Shown: positions 1 through 9,481, counted from the stretch's first letter. The stretch is 64,000 bases of DNA from Meridianimaribacter flavus (GCF_004366715.1 NZ_SOQZ01000007.1:1-64000); one strand, 5' to 3'. Translations and numbers: made by a program. The notes: generated by a model from the sequence alone, not told the origin.

Positions 1-433
1 TAATGACATTACTGTTGTTATGGACGACTCTAGTATTAATTATGAGTTTGCTATTGATAATTCCAATTTCCAAACGAGTACTATATTTAATAATCTAAGC
101 GAAGGCTTCCATACTCTTTTTGTTCAAGATACAAATGGATGCGTTATAAAATCTTTACAATTCTTAATTCAAGCAAGTTTACATATCCCTAAATTTTTCA
201 CTCCAAATAGTGATGGCTTCAATGACACTTGGATGGTATATGACCCAAACAATAGTGTCAAAGAAATTTTTATATTCAATAGATACGGAAAACTACTTAA
301 ACAGCTTTCTCCAAACTCTTATGGTTGGGATGGAACTTACAATGGTAACAATCTAGAATCTAATGACTATTGGTACCTTATTACTTTGTATAACAACCAA
401 GAGTTTAGAGGTCATTTTACATTAAAACGATAG
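1..433 (+). CDS. T9SS type B sorting domain protein, C-terminal end (5' partial)
   Basis: The reading frame is open to the left edge (first full codon at base 2), so only the last 143 or so residues are seen. The tail is a gliding-motility/CHU_C-type sorting domain: a FTPNSDGFND motif, then IFNRYG, WDGTYNG and a terminal GHFTLKR strand. In the Bacteroidota this domain directs export across the outer membrane by the type IX system (type B signal). The part before it is a short beta-rich stretch with a Cys, typical of the repeats of large adhesin-like cargo proteins. The domain call is secure; the function of the whole protein cannot be judged from this fragment. Confidence 0.9.
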   Translation, partial: NDITVVMDDSSINYEFAIDNSNFQTSTIFNNLSEGFHTLFVQDTNGCVIKSLQFLIQASLHIPKFFTPNSDGFNDTWMVYDPNNSVKEIFIFNRYGKLLKQLSPNSYGWDGTYNGNNLESNDYWYLITLYNNQEFRGHFTLKR

Positions 434-464
434 TTGAATACACGCAATCTTTATCGTAAATTTG
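434..464 (+). promoter_or_regulatory. uvrB promoter (-33 TTG, -7 TAAATTTG)
   Basis: TTG at 434-436 and TAAATTTG at 457-464 match the Bacteroidota consensus TTG-N19/20-TAnnTTTG. The -7 box ends only four bases before the uvrB ATG, so transcription would begin at or next to the start codon. This predicts a leaderless or near-leaderless mRNA. Confidence 0.6.
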
Positions 465-468
465 TGTT

Positions 469-2475
469 ATGCGATTTAAGATAGAGTCAGAATTTAAGCC
501 TACAGGAGACCAGCCAAAAGCTATAAAACAATTAGCTACTGGTATAGAGAGTAATGAAAAATACCAAACGCTTCTTGGTGTTACAGGTTCAGGTAAGACA
601 TTTACTGTTGCCAATGTTGTTCAAGAAGTGCAAAGACCAACTTTGGTTTTAGCACATAACAAAACATTAGCAGCACAATTATACAGTGAGTTCAAGCAGT
701 TTTTTCCTGACAATGCTGTAGAGTATTTTGTGTCTTATTATGACTACTACCAACCAGAAGCTTACATTCCTGTATCTGGTGTTTACATTGAAAAAGACTT
801 ATCAATAAACGAAGAAATTGAGAAGATGCGTTTAAGCACAACCTCTTCTCTGCTGTCAGGTCGTAGAGATGTTTTGGTAGTTGCTTCAGTGTCTTGTTTG
901 TATGGTATTGGAAACCCAATTGAATTTCAAAAGAATGTAATTTCTATTGAAGTTGACCAAACTATTTCCCGAACCAAACTGCTCCATCAACTTGTACAAA
1001 GTTTGTATTCGCGTACTGAAGCCGATTTTAATCATGGTAATTTCAGAATAAAAGGCGATACAGTAGATATTTTCCCTGGTTATGCAGATAATGCATTCAG
1101 AATTCATTTTTTTGGAGATGAAATTGAAGAGATTGAAGCGTTCAACCCAATGAGCAATGAAATTATTGAACGATATGAAAAGCTCAACATTTATCCTGCA
1201 AATATGTTTGTGACTTCACCTGAAGTCTTACAAAATGCAATAAAAGACATTCAAGATGATTTAGTAAAACAACATGATTATTTCAAAGAAATTGGTAAAC
1301 ATTTGGAAGCTAAACGTCTTAAAGAACGTACCGAATTTGATCTTGAAATGATTCGCGAACTTGGATATTGCTCAGGTATTGAAAACTATTCGAGATACTT
1401 AGATGGTAGAGCTCCTGGAACGCGACCGTTCTGTTTGCTAGATTATTTCCCTGATGATTTTCTTATGGTTGTGGATGAAAGTCATGTAACCATATCGCAA
1501 GTACATGCTATGTATGGAGGCGACAGAAGCCGAAAAGAAAATTTGGTTGAATACGGTTTTAGGTTGCCTGCAGCTATGGATAATAGACCTTTAAAGTTTG
1601 AAGAATTTGAAGCTTTACAAAACCAGGTAATTTACGTAAGTGCAACTCCTGCAGATTATGAACTTCAAAAAACCGATGGTATTTATGTAGAGCAAGTGAT
1701 TAGACCTACAGGTCTTTTAGACCCTGAAATTGAAGTTAGACCGAGTTTAAATCAAATTGATGATTTAATAGAAGAAATTCAGCAACGTGTTGAAAAAGAT
1801 GAGCGCACATTAGTCACTACGCTTACCAAACGTATGGCAGAAGAGCTTACCAAATATCTGGAGCGCATACAAATTCGTTGTCGTTACATTCATAGTGATG
1901 TAGATACTTTGGAACGTGTTGAGATTATGCAAGATTTAAGAAAAGGCTTGTTTGATGTACTTGTCGGTGTCAACTTGCTTCGTGAAGGGTTAGATTTACC
2001 TGAAGTGTCTTTAGTTGCTATTTTAGATGCTGATAAAGAAGGATTTTTACGTTCAGCACGTTCATTAACACAAACTGTTGGTAGAGCTGCGCGTAACCTT
2101 AACGGTAAAGCTATTATGTATGCTGATAAAATTACCAATAGCATGCAAAAAACCATTGATGAAACTAATTACAGACGTGAAAAACAAATTGCTTATAACA
2201 CAGCAAACAATATTACACCAAAAGCATTAAACAAAAGTTTGGATAATGCCTTAGCAAAAAACTCAGTGAGTACTTACAGCTATGAATTAGAAGCTTTAAA
2301 AGCTGCAGAACCTGAAAGTGAGTATTTAACAAAAGGTGAATTAGAAAAGAAAATACGCGAAAAACGCAAATCAATGGAACAAGCTGCCAAAGCGTTGGAC
2401 TTTATTGCTGCTGCTCAATTAAGGGATGAAATTAAAGTCTATCAAGAGAAGTTAGAAAAACTAAAAGTAAAGTGA
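469..2475 (+). CDS. uvrB: Excinuclease ABC subunit B (UvrB)
   Basis: UvrB is the damage-verifying helicase-like subunit of UvrABC nucleotide excision repair. It is loaded by UvrA2 and recruits UvrC. At 668 residues it has the usual length and full architecture: the N-terminal GDQPKAI motif, Walker A GVTGSGKT at 37-44, the beta-hairpin motif YYDYYQPEAYIP near 90-102 that clamps DNA, the Walker B-like DESH near 337, helicase motifs through TVGRAARN, and a C-terminal UVR domain that contacts UvrC. The start at 469 fits the conserved N-terminus exactly. It stands alone, without uvrA or uvrC nearby. Confidence 0.98.
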   Translation: MRFKIESEFKPTGDQPKAIKQLATGIESNEKYQTLLGVTGSGKTFTVANVVQEVQRPTLVLAHNKTLAAQLYSEFKQFFPDNAVEYFVSYYDYYQPEAYIPVSGVYIEKDLSINEEIEKMRLSTTSSLLSGRRDVLVVASVSCLYGIGNPIEFQKNVISIEVDQTISRTKLLHQLVQSLYSRTEADFNHGNFRIKGDTVDIFPGYADNAFRIHFFGDEIEEIEAFNPMSNEIIERYEKLNIYPANMFVTSPEVLQNAIKDIQDDLVKQHDYFKEIGKHLEAKRLKERTEFDLEMIRELGYCSGIENYSRYLDGRAPGTRPFCLLDYFPDDFLMVVDESHVTISQVHAMYGGDRSRKENLVEYGFRLPAAMDNRPLKFEEFEALQNQVIYVSATPADYELQKTDGIYVEQVIRPTGLLDPEIEVRPSLNQIDDLIEEIQQRVEKDERTLVTTLTKRMAEELTKYLERIQIRCRYIHSDVDTLERVEIMQDLRKGLFDVLVGVNLLREGLDLPEVSLVAILDADKEGFLRSARSLTQTVGRAARNLNGKAIMYADKITNSMQKTIDETNYRREKQIAYNTANNITPKALNKSLDNALAKNSVSTYSYELEALKAAEPESEYLTKGELEKKIREKRKSMEQAAKALDFIAAAQLRDEIKVYQEKLEKLKVK

Positions 2476-2517
2476 TTTGTGTTTAACATTTAGAACAACT
2501 GCTAACTGCTTACAAAT

Positions 2518-2919
2518 CTAATTATATTGTACTTTAAAGATGTCAATTAAAAAATCTGGTGGTACAATCTTGTTTGGGAAACTTTCCATTAAATCCAACA
2601 CTCTATTTATAGATTCATGGCTTAAGCCCATTCTCAATCCAAAATTATGTAACTTTACGAGTTCTTTGGAAGTAAATTCTTTATCCAAATTCATTAACAA
2701 CACCAATCTATGGAATTGTACAATGCGTTCGCTGTGCGATTTTAAATGCACATAATGTACTGGAGACTTAAATAAATAATCAAAATCTTCTTTAGATATT
2801 TCTAATTGTTTAGCGATGCCTAAAAGAAAATTGTATTCAATGGATTTAATATTCTCATCTTTCATAGCGAATGCTATCATCTCGGATAACAAACTCAACT
2901 TTTCAACACGATTTATCAT
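2518..2919 (-). CDS. TerB-like helical protein
   Basis: A 133-residue, all-helical cytoplasmic protein with no signal peptide. Near the N-terminus it has the alternation seen in TerB/DjlA-like domains (LLSEMIAFAMKDENIKSIEY), where acidic residues follow a hydrophobic helix, then a second helical half around LVLLMNLDKEFTSKE. It converges with uvrB (42-bp gap). Homologues next to uvrB in related genomes are sometimes mislabelled as excinuclease subunits because of this adjacency; nothing in the sequence supports a nuclease role. The function is unknown and the TerB relationship is inferred from pattern only. Confidence 0.7.
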   Translation of the reverse strand: MINRVEKLSLLSEMIAFAMKDENIKSIEYNFLLGIAKQLEISKEDFDYLFKSPVHYVHLKSHSERIVQFHRLVLLMNLDKEFTSKELVKLHNFGLRMGLSHESINRVLDLMESFPNKIVPPDFLIDIFKVQYN

Positions 2920-3085
2920 ACCTGAGGGAGTAATTATTACTTTTTATAAAGTTAAATAGATAAATACTTTTATTGTCGTCGATATTTCGTCGCTTATCGA
3001 AAAAAAAGATGTCATTCATCGTAGTTTTCTTACGTTCGTACATTTATTTTATCCAAATAACTGAAAATCAATATGTTAATAACAC

Positions 3086-3141
3086 ATGCGCATTTCGTCG
3101 ATTTTATAGACTTAAAAAAACAAGTTCGATGAAATGCACAT
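3086..3141. repeat. Long inverted repeat in the 2920-3234 gene-free gap
   Basis: The 315-bp gap holds a 16-bp inverted repeat: 3086-3101 (around GCATTTCGTCGA) against 3126-3141 (around TCGATGAAATGC). It has one mismatch and one G-T pair and a 24-base A/T-rich loop. A second copy of the ATTTCGTCG core lies at about 2983-2991. It is not followed by a clean T-run, so it is not an obvious terminator. The rest of the gap is AT-rich, and its only short frame (2973-3155) has no coding character. Confidence 0.5.
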
Positions 3142-3234
3142 TAGGAAATCGTTAAATTTATTGTACTTTGGTTTTTTATTAATGCTTTCAAAAAATTCAG
3201 AGAAAAATCACCCTCTCAATTAAGTTAACAGACT

Positions 3235-3492
3235 ATGACAAACAACGATATATTTAAAAAATTACGAGTAGCTCATAAATTAAGAGACGATGAAATTGTT
3301 GAAATTTTAGCTTTGGTTGATTTTAGAATTTCAAAAAGTGAACTTGGTGCTTTTTTCAGAAAAGAAGACCATCCTAAATATATGGAGTGTGGCGACCAAA
3401 TTTTACGTAACTTTTTAAATGGACTTATCATTCATTTACGTGGTCCGATGCCTAAAAAGGAAAATTCAAATAAACCACAAAAAAAGAGTTGA
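3235..3492 (+). CDS. DUF1456 family protein, single-repeat form
   Basis: The N-terminus (MTNNDIFKKLRVAHKLRDDEIVEIL) and the following FRISKSELGAFFRKEDHPKY are characteristic of DUF1456 (YehS-like). Classical members carry two copies of this roughly 65-residue helical unit; this one is 85 residues with one unit followed by a basic, Lys-rich tail (MPKKENSNKPQKKS). The function of the family is not known. The stop codon lies within the left arm of the terminator shared with the convergent sucC. Confidence 0.85.
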   Translation: MTNNDIFKKLRVAHKLRDDEIVEILALVDFRISKSELGAFFRKEDHPKYMECGDQILRNFLNGLIIHLRGPMPKKENSNKPQKKS

Positions 3493-3516
3493 AACTTAAA
3501 CGCTTCAACTCTTTTT
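3481..3516. terminator. Bidirectional terminator between the DUF1456 gene and sucC
   Basis: A 13-bp perfect stem (3481-3493 with 3504-3516; core AAGAGTTGAA/TTCAACTCTT) has a 10-base loop, with an A-run on the left and a T-run on the right, so it can stop transcripts from both convergent genes. Confidence 0.85.
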
Positions 3517-3539
3517 TCTATTTTGTATTTATAATATTC

Positions 3540-4730
3540 TTAAGCCAATACCTGCTGTACTTTATCTGCAGCTTCTTGGAACTCAGTAGCACTTAGTACA
3601 TCTAATCCTGAATTATCAATTAATTCTTTAGCAATATCAGCATTAGTACCTTGTAAACGTACAATAATTGGCACGTTTATAGTTCCCATGTTTTTATAGG
3701 CATCAATTACACCTTGTGCAACACGATCACAACGAACAATACCTCCAAAGATGTTAATTAAAATAGCTTTTACATTAGGATCTTTTAAGATAATCTTAAA
3801 CGCAGCCTCTACACGAGCAGCATCAGCAGTACCACCAACGTCTAGGAAGTTAGCTGGCTCTCCACCTGCTTGCTTAATTAAATCCATAGTTGCCATTGCT
3901 AAACCTGCACCATTTACCATACAACCAACGTTTCCGTCAAGGTCAACATAGTTAAGTCCAACTTCTTTAGCTTCAACTTCAATAGGGTTTTCTTCGCGTA
4001 AATCTCTTAAATCTATATAGTCTTTATGACGGTAAAGTGCATTGTCATCAATAGTCACTTTAGCATCAACAGCCATAATTTTGTTATCACTTGTTTTTAA
4101 AACAGGATTAATCTCAAAAAGAGAAGAATCAGACTTCACATAAGCAGTATATAATGAAGAAACAAATTTTGTCATTTCTTTAAAAGCTACTCCACTCAAC
4201 CCTAAGTTAAATGCAATACGTCTTGCTTGAAAAGGCATTAAACCTACAGCAGGATCAACTTCTTCATGAAAAATTAAGTGTGGTGTTTCTTCAGCAACAG
4301 TTTCAATATCCATTCCACCTTCAGTAGAATACATAATCATATTTTTACCTGTACCACGATTTAAAAGCACAGACATGTAAAATTCGTCTGGTTCACTATC
4401 ACCTGGATAATACACATCCTCAGCAACTAACACTTGGTGTACTTTTTTACCTTCAGCAGAAGTTTGAGGTGTAACCAAATTCATTCCTATGATTTGTCCT
4501 GCTATACTTTCTACTTCTTGAAGGTTTTTGGCTAGTTTAACTCCTCCTCCTTTTCCGCGTCCACCTGCATGAACTTGAGCTTTTATAACATGCCAACCTG
4601 TTCCAGTTTCTTCAGTTAATTGCTTAGCAGCAGCTACTGCTTCTTGAGCGTTTTGGGCTACAATACCACGTTGTACGCGAACTCCAAAACCTGCTAATAT
4701 GTCTTTTCCTTGATATTCGTGTAAATTCAT
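3540..4730 (-). CDS. sucC: Succinyl-CoA synthetase (ADP-forming) beta subunit
   Basis: This TCA-cycle enzyme makes succinate and ATP/GTP from succinyl-CoA, in complex with SucD. The 396 residues match the family length. The ATP-grasp region starts at [12 protein letters not shown], with the nucleotide-binding stretch [14 protein letters not shown] near residue 53, and metal/nucleotide residues around FEINPV. The C-terminal CoA-ligase domain contains [15 protein letters not shown], which pairs with SucD. sucD is not adjacent, which is common in this group. It is transcribed from the -7 box at 4756-4763. Confidence 0.97.
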   Translation of the reverse strand: MNLHEYQGKDILAGFGVRVQRGIVAQNAQEAVAAAKQLTEETGTGWHVIKAQVHAGGRGKGGGVKLAKNLQEVESIAGQIIGMNLVTPQTSAEGKKVHQVLVAEDVYYPGDSEPDEFYMSVLLNRGTGKNMIMYSTEGGMDIETVAEETPHLIFHEEVDPAVGLMPFQARRIAFNLGLSGVAFKEMTKFVSSLYTAYVKSDSSLFEINPVLKTSDNKIMAVDAKVTIDDNALYRHKDYIDLRDLREENPIEVEAKEVGLNYVDLDGNVGCMVNGAGLAMATMDLIKQAGGEPANFLDVGGTADAARVEAAFKIILKDPNVKAILINIFGGIVRCDRVAQGVIDAYKNMGTINVPIIVRLQGTNADIAKELIDNSGLDVLSATEFQEAADKVQQVLA

Positions 4731-4755
4731 AATTCGCTATAAAGTTTAAGTGGCA

Positions 4756-4763
4756 CAAATGTA
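4756..4763 (-). promoter_or_regulatory. sucC -7 promoter box (TACATTTG on the minus strand)
   Basis: CAAATGTA on + reads TACATTTG on -, a perfect TAnnTTTG, 26 bases before the sucC ATG. I see no clear -33 TTG at the usual spacing. Confidence 0.55.
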
Positions 4764-4939
4764 ATTAATAGAGATTACTTACCCTAATATTTACTCGATA
4801 ATTGAAATTTTAATCCTCTAAAAAAATACAGTCACAAAAGTCTTTTATTCTAGATAAAAAATTATTTGTTAATTATTTAACACAATGTTTAAATTGTGTG
4901 ATATTTTAAATCTTAAATTTTAATTTAAAGAGAATAAAA

Positions 4940-4947
4940 TACCTTTG
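4940..4947 (+). promoter_or_regulatory. lysA -7 promoter box (TACCTTTG), decides the start codon
   Basis: TACCTTTG is a perfect TAnnTTTG box. Its last three bases form the TTG that a naive ORF call would use as a lysA start (4945). Transcription must begin downstream of it, so the ATG at 4969 is the real start, with a leader of roughly 15 bases. Confidence 0.65.
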
Positions 4948-4968
4948 GAAAAAATTTGCACCAATATA

Positions 4969-6174
4969 ATGTTAGAAAAGCAACTACTTAATATCGCTCA
5001 AGAATTCGGGAGTCCTGTTTATGTATATGATTCTGAAAAAATAACCTCTCAATACAAGAGATTAACTAATGCTTTTAATAAAGTAAAACATCTTAAAATC
5101 AATTATGCTGCTAAAGCATTGTCAAACATTTCAGTATTAAAATTATTAAAAGGATTAGGTTCAGGACTCGATACTGTTTCTATTCAAGAAGTACAATTAG
5201 GTTTAGCTGCTGGTTTTTCACCTGAGACTATTATTTATACGCCTAATGGTGTATCATTAGAAGAAATTGAAACTGCAGCAAAACTTGGTGTGCAAATAAA
5301 TATTGACAACCTTTCTATTTTAGAGCAGTTTGGGACAAAATATCCTAAAGTTCCTGTTTGCATTAGAATAAATCCGCATGTCATGGCTGGTGGAAACACT
5401 AACATTTCTGTTGGACATATTGATAGTAAGTTTGGTATTTCCATTCACCAAATTCCGCATATACTTCGTATTGTAGAAAACACCAAAATGACCATCAATG
5501 GTATTCACATGCACACTGGTAGTGATATTTTGGATATTGATGTGTTTTTATATGCTAGCGAAATATTATTTGACACAGCTAAGCATTTTAAAAACTTAGA
5601 ATTTTTAGATTTTGGTTCAGGATTTAAAGTTCCTTATAAAGAAGGTGACATTGAAACCAACATTGAAGAGTTTGGTAAAAAACTAACGAAACGATTTAAC
5701 ACATTTTGTAAAGAATATGGTAAAGAGCTCACTTTAGCTTTTGAACCAGGAAAATTTTTAGTGAGTGAAGCTGGTTACTTTTTAGCTAAAGTAAATGTTG
5801 TTAAACAAACTACCTCAACGGTTTTTGCTCAAATAGACTCTGGTTTTAATCATTTAATAAGACCAATGCTTTATGGTTCTCAGCACGAAATCGTCAATAT
5901 TTCGAACCCAAAAGGAAGAGAACGCTTTTACTCGGTTGTAGGCTACATTTGTGAAACCGACACCTTTGCCAATAACAGACGAATAAATGAAATTGCTGAA
6001 GGTGATATTCTTGCGTTTAAAAACGCTGGAGCCTACTGCTACTCTATGTCTTCAAACTATAACTCACGTTATCGTCCTGCTGAAGTATTATGGCACAAAG
6101 AACAAGCGCAATTGATTAGAAAACGAGAAACTTTTGAGGACATTTTAAAAAATCAGGTAGAGATAGAATTATAA
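4969..6174 (+). CDS. lysA: Diaminopimelate decarboxylase
   Basis: LysA is a PLP enzyme converting meso-diaminopimelate to L-lysine, the last step of the DAP pathway. From the ATG at 4969 it is 401 residues. The PLP-binding Lys is in NYAAKALSN (about residue 49), followed by the alanine-racemase-like barrel, the His/Gly residues of HMHTGSD, the phosphate-binding FEPGKFLVSEAG, the CETD motif with catalytic Cys, and NAGAYCYSMSSNYN near the C-terminus. An upstream in-frame TTG at 4945 is rejected because it lies inside the promoter. It is divergent from sucC. Confidence 0.96.
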   Translation: MLEKQLLNIAQEFGSPVYVYDSEKITSQYKRLTNAFNKVKHLKINYAAKALSNISVLKLLKGLGSGLDTVSIQEVQLGLAAGFSPETIIYTPNGVSLEEIETAAKLGVQINIDNLSILEQFGTKYPKVPVCIRINPHVMAGGNTNISVGHIDSKFGISIHQIPHILRIVENTKMTINGIHMHTGSDILDIDVFLYASEILFDTAKHFKNLEFLDFGSGFKVPYKEGDIETNIEEFGKKLTKRFNTFCKEYGKELTLAFEPGKFLVSEAGYFLAKVNVVKQTTSTVFAQIDSGFNHLIRPMLYGSQHEIVNISNPKGRERFYSVVGYICETDTFANNRRINEIAEGDILAFKNAGAYCYSMSSNYNSRYRPAEVLWHKEQAQLIRKRETFEDILKNQVEIEL

Positions 6175-6212
6175 ACTATAAATAGATTTTAGTAAATAAA
6201 ATCTATTTTCAC

Positions 6213-6220
6213 TACCTTTA
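6213..6220 (+). promoter_or_regulatory. Probable -7 box (TACCTTTA) for the TPR kinase
   Basis: TACCTTTA differs from TAnnTTTG only in the last base and lies 40 bases before the kinase ATG. Confidence 0.4.
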
Positions 6221-6260
6221 GCTTACCCTAAAGTCTTAATTAATAGCTTATTTAAGGCTT

Positions 6261-8144
6261 ATGAAACAACTAACCATTTTTTTTGCATTACTATTTGCAA
6301 TCACCTGTTCTGCACAACATTCTAATTCTCAAAAATTAGATTCGCTGCTCAATTGGTTAGATAATCACATCCATAATTCAAAAGATTCTACGCATATTTC
6401 AAAAAATGCGCATAAAGCCATTGCACTATCAAACACTACCAAAAATTCTGATGCACTTGCCAAATCATACAGCTTTTTAATCACCTATCATAAAGACTAT
6501 TCTCAACTAGATTCGGCTTTTATTTATCTTGAAAAAGCTAAAGACATCTATACTCAACAAAACAACAACAATGCTTTAGCCAATGTATATCTAAAACACA
6601 AAGAACTTTTAATGGTAAAAGCTGATTATGCTCAGGCAACAAAAAAAACCTATGAAGCTCTGGAGTTATATGAGAAAACAAACAATAAAAAAGGGATTGC
6701 GCAATGCTATGCAGCTATTTGCGACCTAAAATATTACGAACGCAGTTATGCTGAAGGAGTTGAATGGTGTGACAAAGCCATTGCTATATTAGAACAGCTT
6801 GACAATGCAAAAGTTGAACTAGCCGAAACCTATCGTTTTAAGGCGTTTGATCAATTATTTTCTACTTCAAACCTAGAAGAAGCACTTGAAAGCGTTAACA
6901 CTTCAATTGACTTATACAAGGAATTGAACGAATACGGAATTCCTATGATGGCTTCAGTAAACTGGCGAGGAAATATTTACAAATACATGGAACGCTATGA
7001 TGAAGCTATTGCAGATTATCAAGCTAATTATGACAATTCAACCAAGCTAGGTTTAGAGCGTTATCTCATCCCATCACTTGCAAATACTGGTCATGTATAT
7101 TATATGCAAGGTAGATATCAAGAAGCATTGCCCTATAATCTCAAAGCCATTGAGCTTATAAAAAAAACAGGTAGAGTTAGAAATCTTTGGGAAAACTATA
7201 TGCATGTATCTAACATTTACGAGTCATTAGGCAACTACGAATCCGCATTGCATTACCATCATTTATATGCTCAAACTTTAGAAGAGTTTAAAGACAATGT
7301 CATTTTTGGGTTAGAATCTGAAGCTCAAGCAAAATATGAAACTGGTCAAAAAAATGCGACTATCTATTTTCAGGATGAAAAAATCGCACAACAAAAGCGC
7401 ACACAAGTACTCTACATTATACTTGCTAGTTTATTAGCATTTATCCTCTTTGGGTTGTTTTACAATTACCGAAAACGTCAAAAGCGAAATCAAGAACTTC
7501 AAATCTTAAATAAAGAACTCGACACCAAAAACAAACAAAACGAATTACTGCTTAGGGAAATTCACCATCGTGTAAAAAACAATCTCGAGATGGTTAAAAG
7601 TCTTATCAGTTTACAATCTGCGCAATTAAATGATTCAGCAACTAAAGAAGCTATGATAGCGAGCCAAAACAGAGTGCAATCTATGGGAATTATCCATCAA
7701 AAACTCTATCAAGGCGAAAACTTAGGAGCCATAGAAATGAAAGACTATTTTATAAACTTAGGCGATGGTATTTTAGACTCTTTTAATGCTGAAAACAAAG
7801 TAAAAATAGAATGTGCTATGGAAAATCTAGAACTTGATGTAGACACAGCTGTACCTATTGGCCTTATAGTAAACGAACTACTCACAAATGCAATAAAATA
7901 TGCTTTTCCTGATGACGCAAAAGGGATTATAAATATTAGCCTTAAAAAAAATAACGATGCTACGCTTACATTAAAAGTCAAAGACAATGGCATTGGCAAA
8001 GTAAAAAATGCACCAGCAAAAGGCACAGGATTTGGCTCACAGCTTATTCAATTATTGACACTTCAGCTTAATGGAAAAATGCAAGAAATCATTGATAAAG
8101 GAACAGCGGTTTTATTTCAATTTAAACTTAATACATCAACCTAA
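6261..8144 (+). CDS. TPR-domain sensor histidine kinase (HisKA_2/HWE type)
   Basis: This is a membrane sensor kinase of 627 residues. It has a signal peptide (1-18, ending SAQH), a long periplasmic TPR array (about 40-350, with repeated YAQATKKTYEALELY and AIADYQANY patterns), one transmembrane helix (about 380-400, LYIILASLLAFILFGLF), and a short coiled coil. A HisKA_2 dimerisation box follows with the phospho-His in LLREIHHRVKNNLEMV (about 430-445), then an HATPase_c domain with N-box NELLTNAIKYAF and G-box VKDNGIGK. It overlaps the next gene by one base (TAATG), so the two are translationally coupled and almost certainly a cognate pair. The ligand of the TPR sensor is unknown. Confidence 0.92.
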   Translation: MKQLTIFFALLFAITCSAQHSNSQKLDSLLNWLDNHIHNSKDSTHISKNAHKAIALSNTTKNSDALAKSYSFLITYHKDYSQLDSAFIYLEKAKDIYTQQNNNNALANVYLKHKELLMVKADYAQATKKTYEALELYEKTNNKKGIAQCYAAICDLKYYERSYAEGVEWCDKAIAILEQLDNAKVELAETYRFKAFDQLFSTSNLEEALESVNTSIDLYKELNEYGIPMMASVNWRGNIYKYMERYDEAIADYQANYDNSTKLGLERYLIPSLANTGHVYYMQGRYQEALPYNLKAIELIKKTGRVRNLWENYMHVSNIYESLGNYESALHYHHLYAQTLEEFKDNVIFGLESEAQAKYETGQKNATIYFQDEKIAQQKRTQVLYIILASLLAFILFGLFYNYRKRQKRNQELQILNKELDTKNKQNELLLREIHHRVKNNLEMVKSLISLQSAQLNDSATKEAMIASQNRVQSMGIIHQKLYQGENLGAIEMKDYFINLGDGILDSFNAENKVKIECAMENLELDVDTAVPIGLIVNELLTNAIKYAFPDDAKGIINISLKKNNDATLTLKVKDNGIGKVKNAPAKGTGFGSQLIQLLTLQLNGKMQEIIDKGTAVLFQFKLNTST

Positions 8145-8884
8145 TGTCACAAACATCAAAAATATTAATTGTAGAAGACGAAATGGTTATTGGAGCTAAT
8201 ATTTCGTTACAACTCTCATCTTTGGGTTATGAAATTACTGGTGTTATTCCTCGTGGTGAAGAAGCTATTATTAATGTAAAACAAGACACTCCTGATATTA
8301 TTTTAATGGACATTAACTTAAAAGGAGCTCTCGATGGCGTAGAAACCGTAAAACTGATTCAAAAAGAGTTTGATATCCCAATCATTTACCTAACGGCAAA
8401 TGCTGATGACATCCACTTTAACAAAGCAAAAGCTACCAATCCTCATGCGTTTATATCAAAACCTTTTAAAAAACTAGACCTTCAGCATGCTATTGAACTT
8501 GTAATTGCTAAACAAGACCTCAAACAAAACACTACAAAAACTGTAGAAGACAACCCTTCTCCTTTTATTTTAAGCGATTCTATATTTGTGCGCCATCATG
8601 AAAAAATGGTAAAGGTGGATATTAAAGATATTCTTTACATAGAGGCCGAACGCAACTATTGTAGGATTCACTCCAAAAGCAAAGAGTACCTATTGGTTAT
8701 CACTTTAAAGGATTTAGATGAAAAACTTCCAGAAATGCATTTTTTACGTATTCACAGATCATTTATCATTAATATTTCGCACATAGATGAAGTTGCCACA
8801 AGCCATGTGGTTATTGCTAAAAAAGCGATTCCTGTTAGTAAAACTTTAAAAGAAGAATTACTAAAAAGACTACATACTATTTAA
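8144..8884 (+). CDS. LytTR family response regulator
   Basis: At 246 residues it has an N-terminal receiver (about 5-120) with acidic pocket VEDE, phospho-acceptor Asp in ILMDINLKG and Lys in FISKPFKK. A C-terminal LytTR DNA-binding domain (about 145-245) follows, with VDIKDILYIEAERNYC and FLRIHRSFIIN. LytTR domains bind short direct repeats through beta strands rather than an HTH. Its start overlaps the stop of the TPR kinase, so it is the likely partner. The three exported-protein genes immediately downstream are candidate targets, but I found no convincing LytTR direct repeats before them. Confidence 0.94.
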   Translation: MSQTSKILIVEDEMVIGANISLQLSSLGYEITGVIPRGEEAIINVKQDTPDIILMDINLKGALDGVETVKLIQKEFDIPIIYLTANADDIHFNKAKATNPHAFISKPFKKLDLQHAIELVIAKQDLKQNTTKTVEDNPSPFILSDSIFVRHHEKMVKVDIKDILYIEAERNYCRIHSKSKEYLLVITLKDLDEKLPEMHFLRIHRSFIINISHIDEVATSHVVIAKKAIPVSKTLKEELLKRLHTI

Positions 8885-9032
8885 TTTTTCTGCTTAGAAA
8901 ACTATAACCTACCCTTCGGACAGTATTTATATCCATTCGTCCTAACACACTTCTTTCAATTATTGATTATTAGTTACTTAGACACTGATTCACATGTGAT
9001 TCGCTATTAATTAACCATTAAAACTATTAATC

Positions 9033-9464
9033 ATGAAAATTTTAAAAACTACGTTAGTATTAGCTTTATTATTAATACTTGCACCAACAAACGCAAGTGC
9101 TCAAGACAATACTGTATTTACAGTTACCACTTGGAAAATTACAATTCCAGAAAATGGCTCACAAGCCGAATTAGCTTCATTATTAGAAGAGTTCCAAAAA
9201 AAGGTTGTTCTACCTAATGACAAAATCATAAGCGAGCGTGCAATGAGACATCTTTCAGGTAGCGATTCTAGAGATTTAGTATTCGTTACAGAGTATGCCA
9301 ACTGGAATGATGTTGAAGCTGCAAGTGTAAAGCAAGGAGAGTTAATTAATTCTGCTTGGAAAACTGAAAATGATAGAGATGCATTTTTCAAAAAGTTTGA
9401 TAAATACTTTTTAATGCATACAGACGAACTGTTTTCAGGGTTACCTCAATTAGACAAAAAATAA
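9033..9464 (+). CDS. Exported small protein, possible ferredoxin-like fold
   Basis: 143 residues with a clear signal peptide (1-23, ending ASAQ). The mature part alternates strands and helices: FTVTTWKITIP, an acidic helix, ERAMRHLSGSDSRDLVFVTEYANWNDVEAA, then a terminal helix. This resembles dimeric alpha/beta-barrel (ABM/EthD-like) domains by pattern only. It is the first of three same-strand exported-protein genes at short intervals (17 and 11 bp), probably one operon. The function is unknown. Confidence 0.75.
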   Translation: MKILKTTLVLALLLILAPTNASAQDNTVFTVTTWKITIPENGSQAELASLLEEFQKKVVLPNDKIISERAMRHLSGSDSRDLVFVTEYANWNDVEAASVKQGELINSAWKTENDRDAFFKKFDKYFLMHTDELFSGLPQLDKK

Positions 9465-9481
9465 TTCAAACACTATTAATC

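Noticed and set aside
2973-3155. A 60-codon frame in the gap before the DUF1456 gene
   Set aside because: Composition is that of translated AT-rich spacer (Phe/Ile/Ser/Lys-rich with no domain pattern), and it overlaps the inverted repeat; no ribosome-binding context is seen.
4945-4968. TTG start giving lysA eight extra residues
   Set aside because: The TTG is part of a perfect TACCTTTG promoter box, so it would lie upstream of the transcription start.
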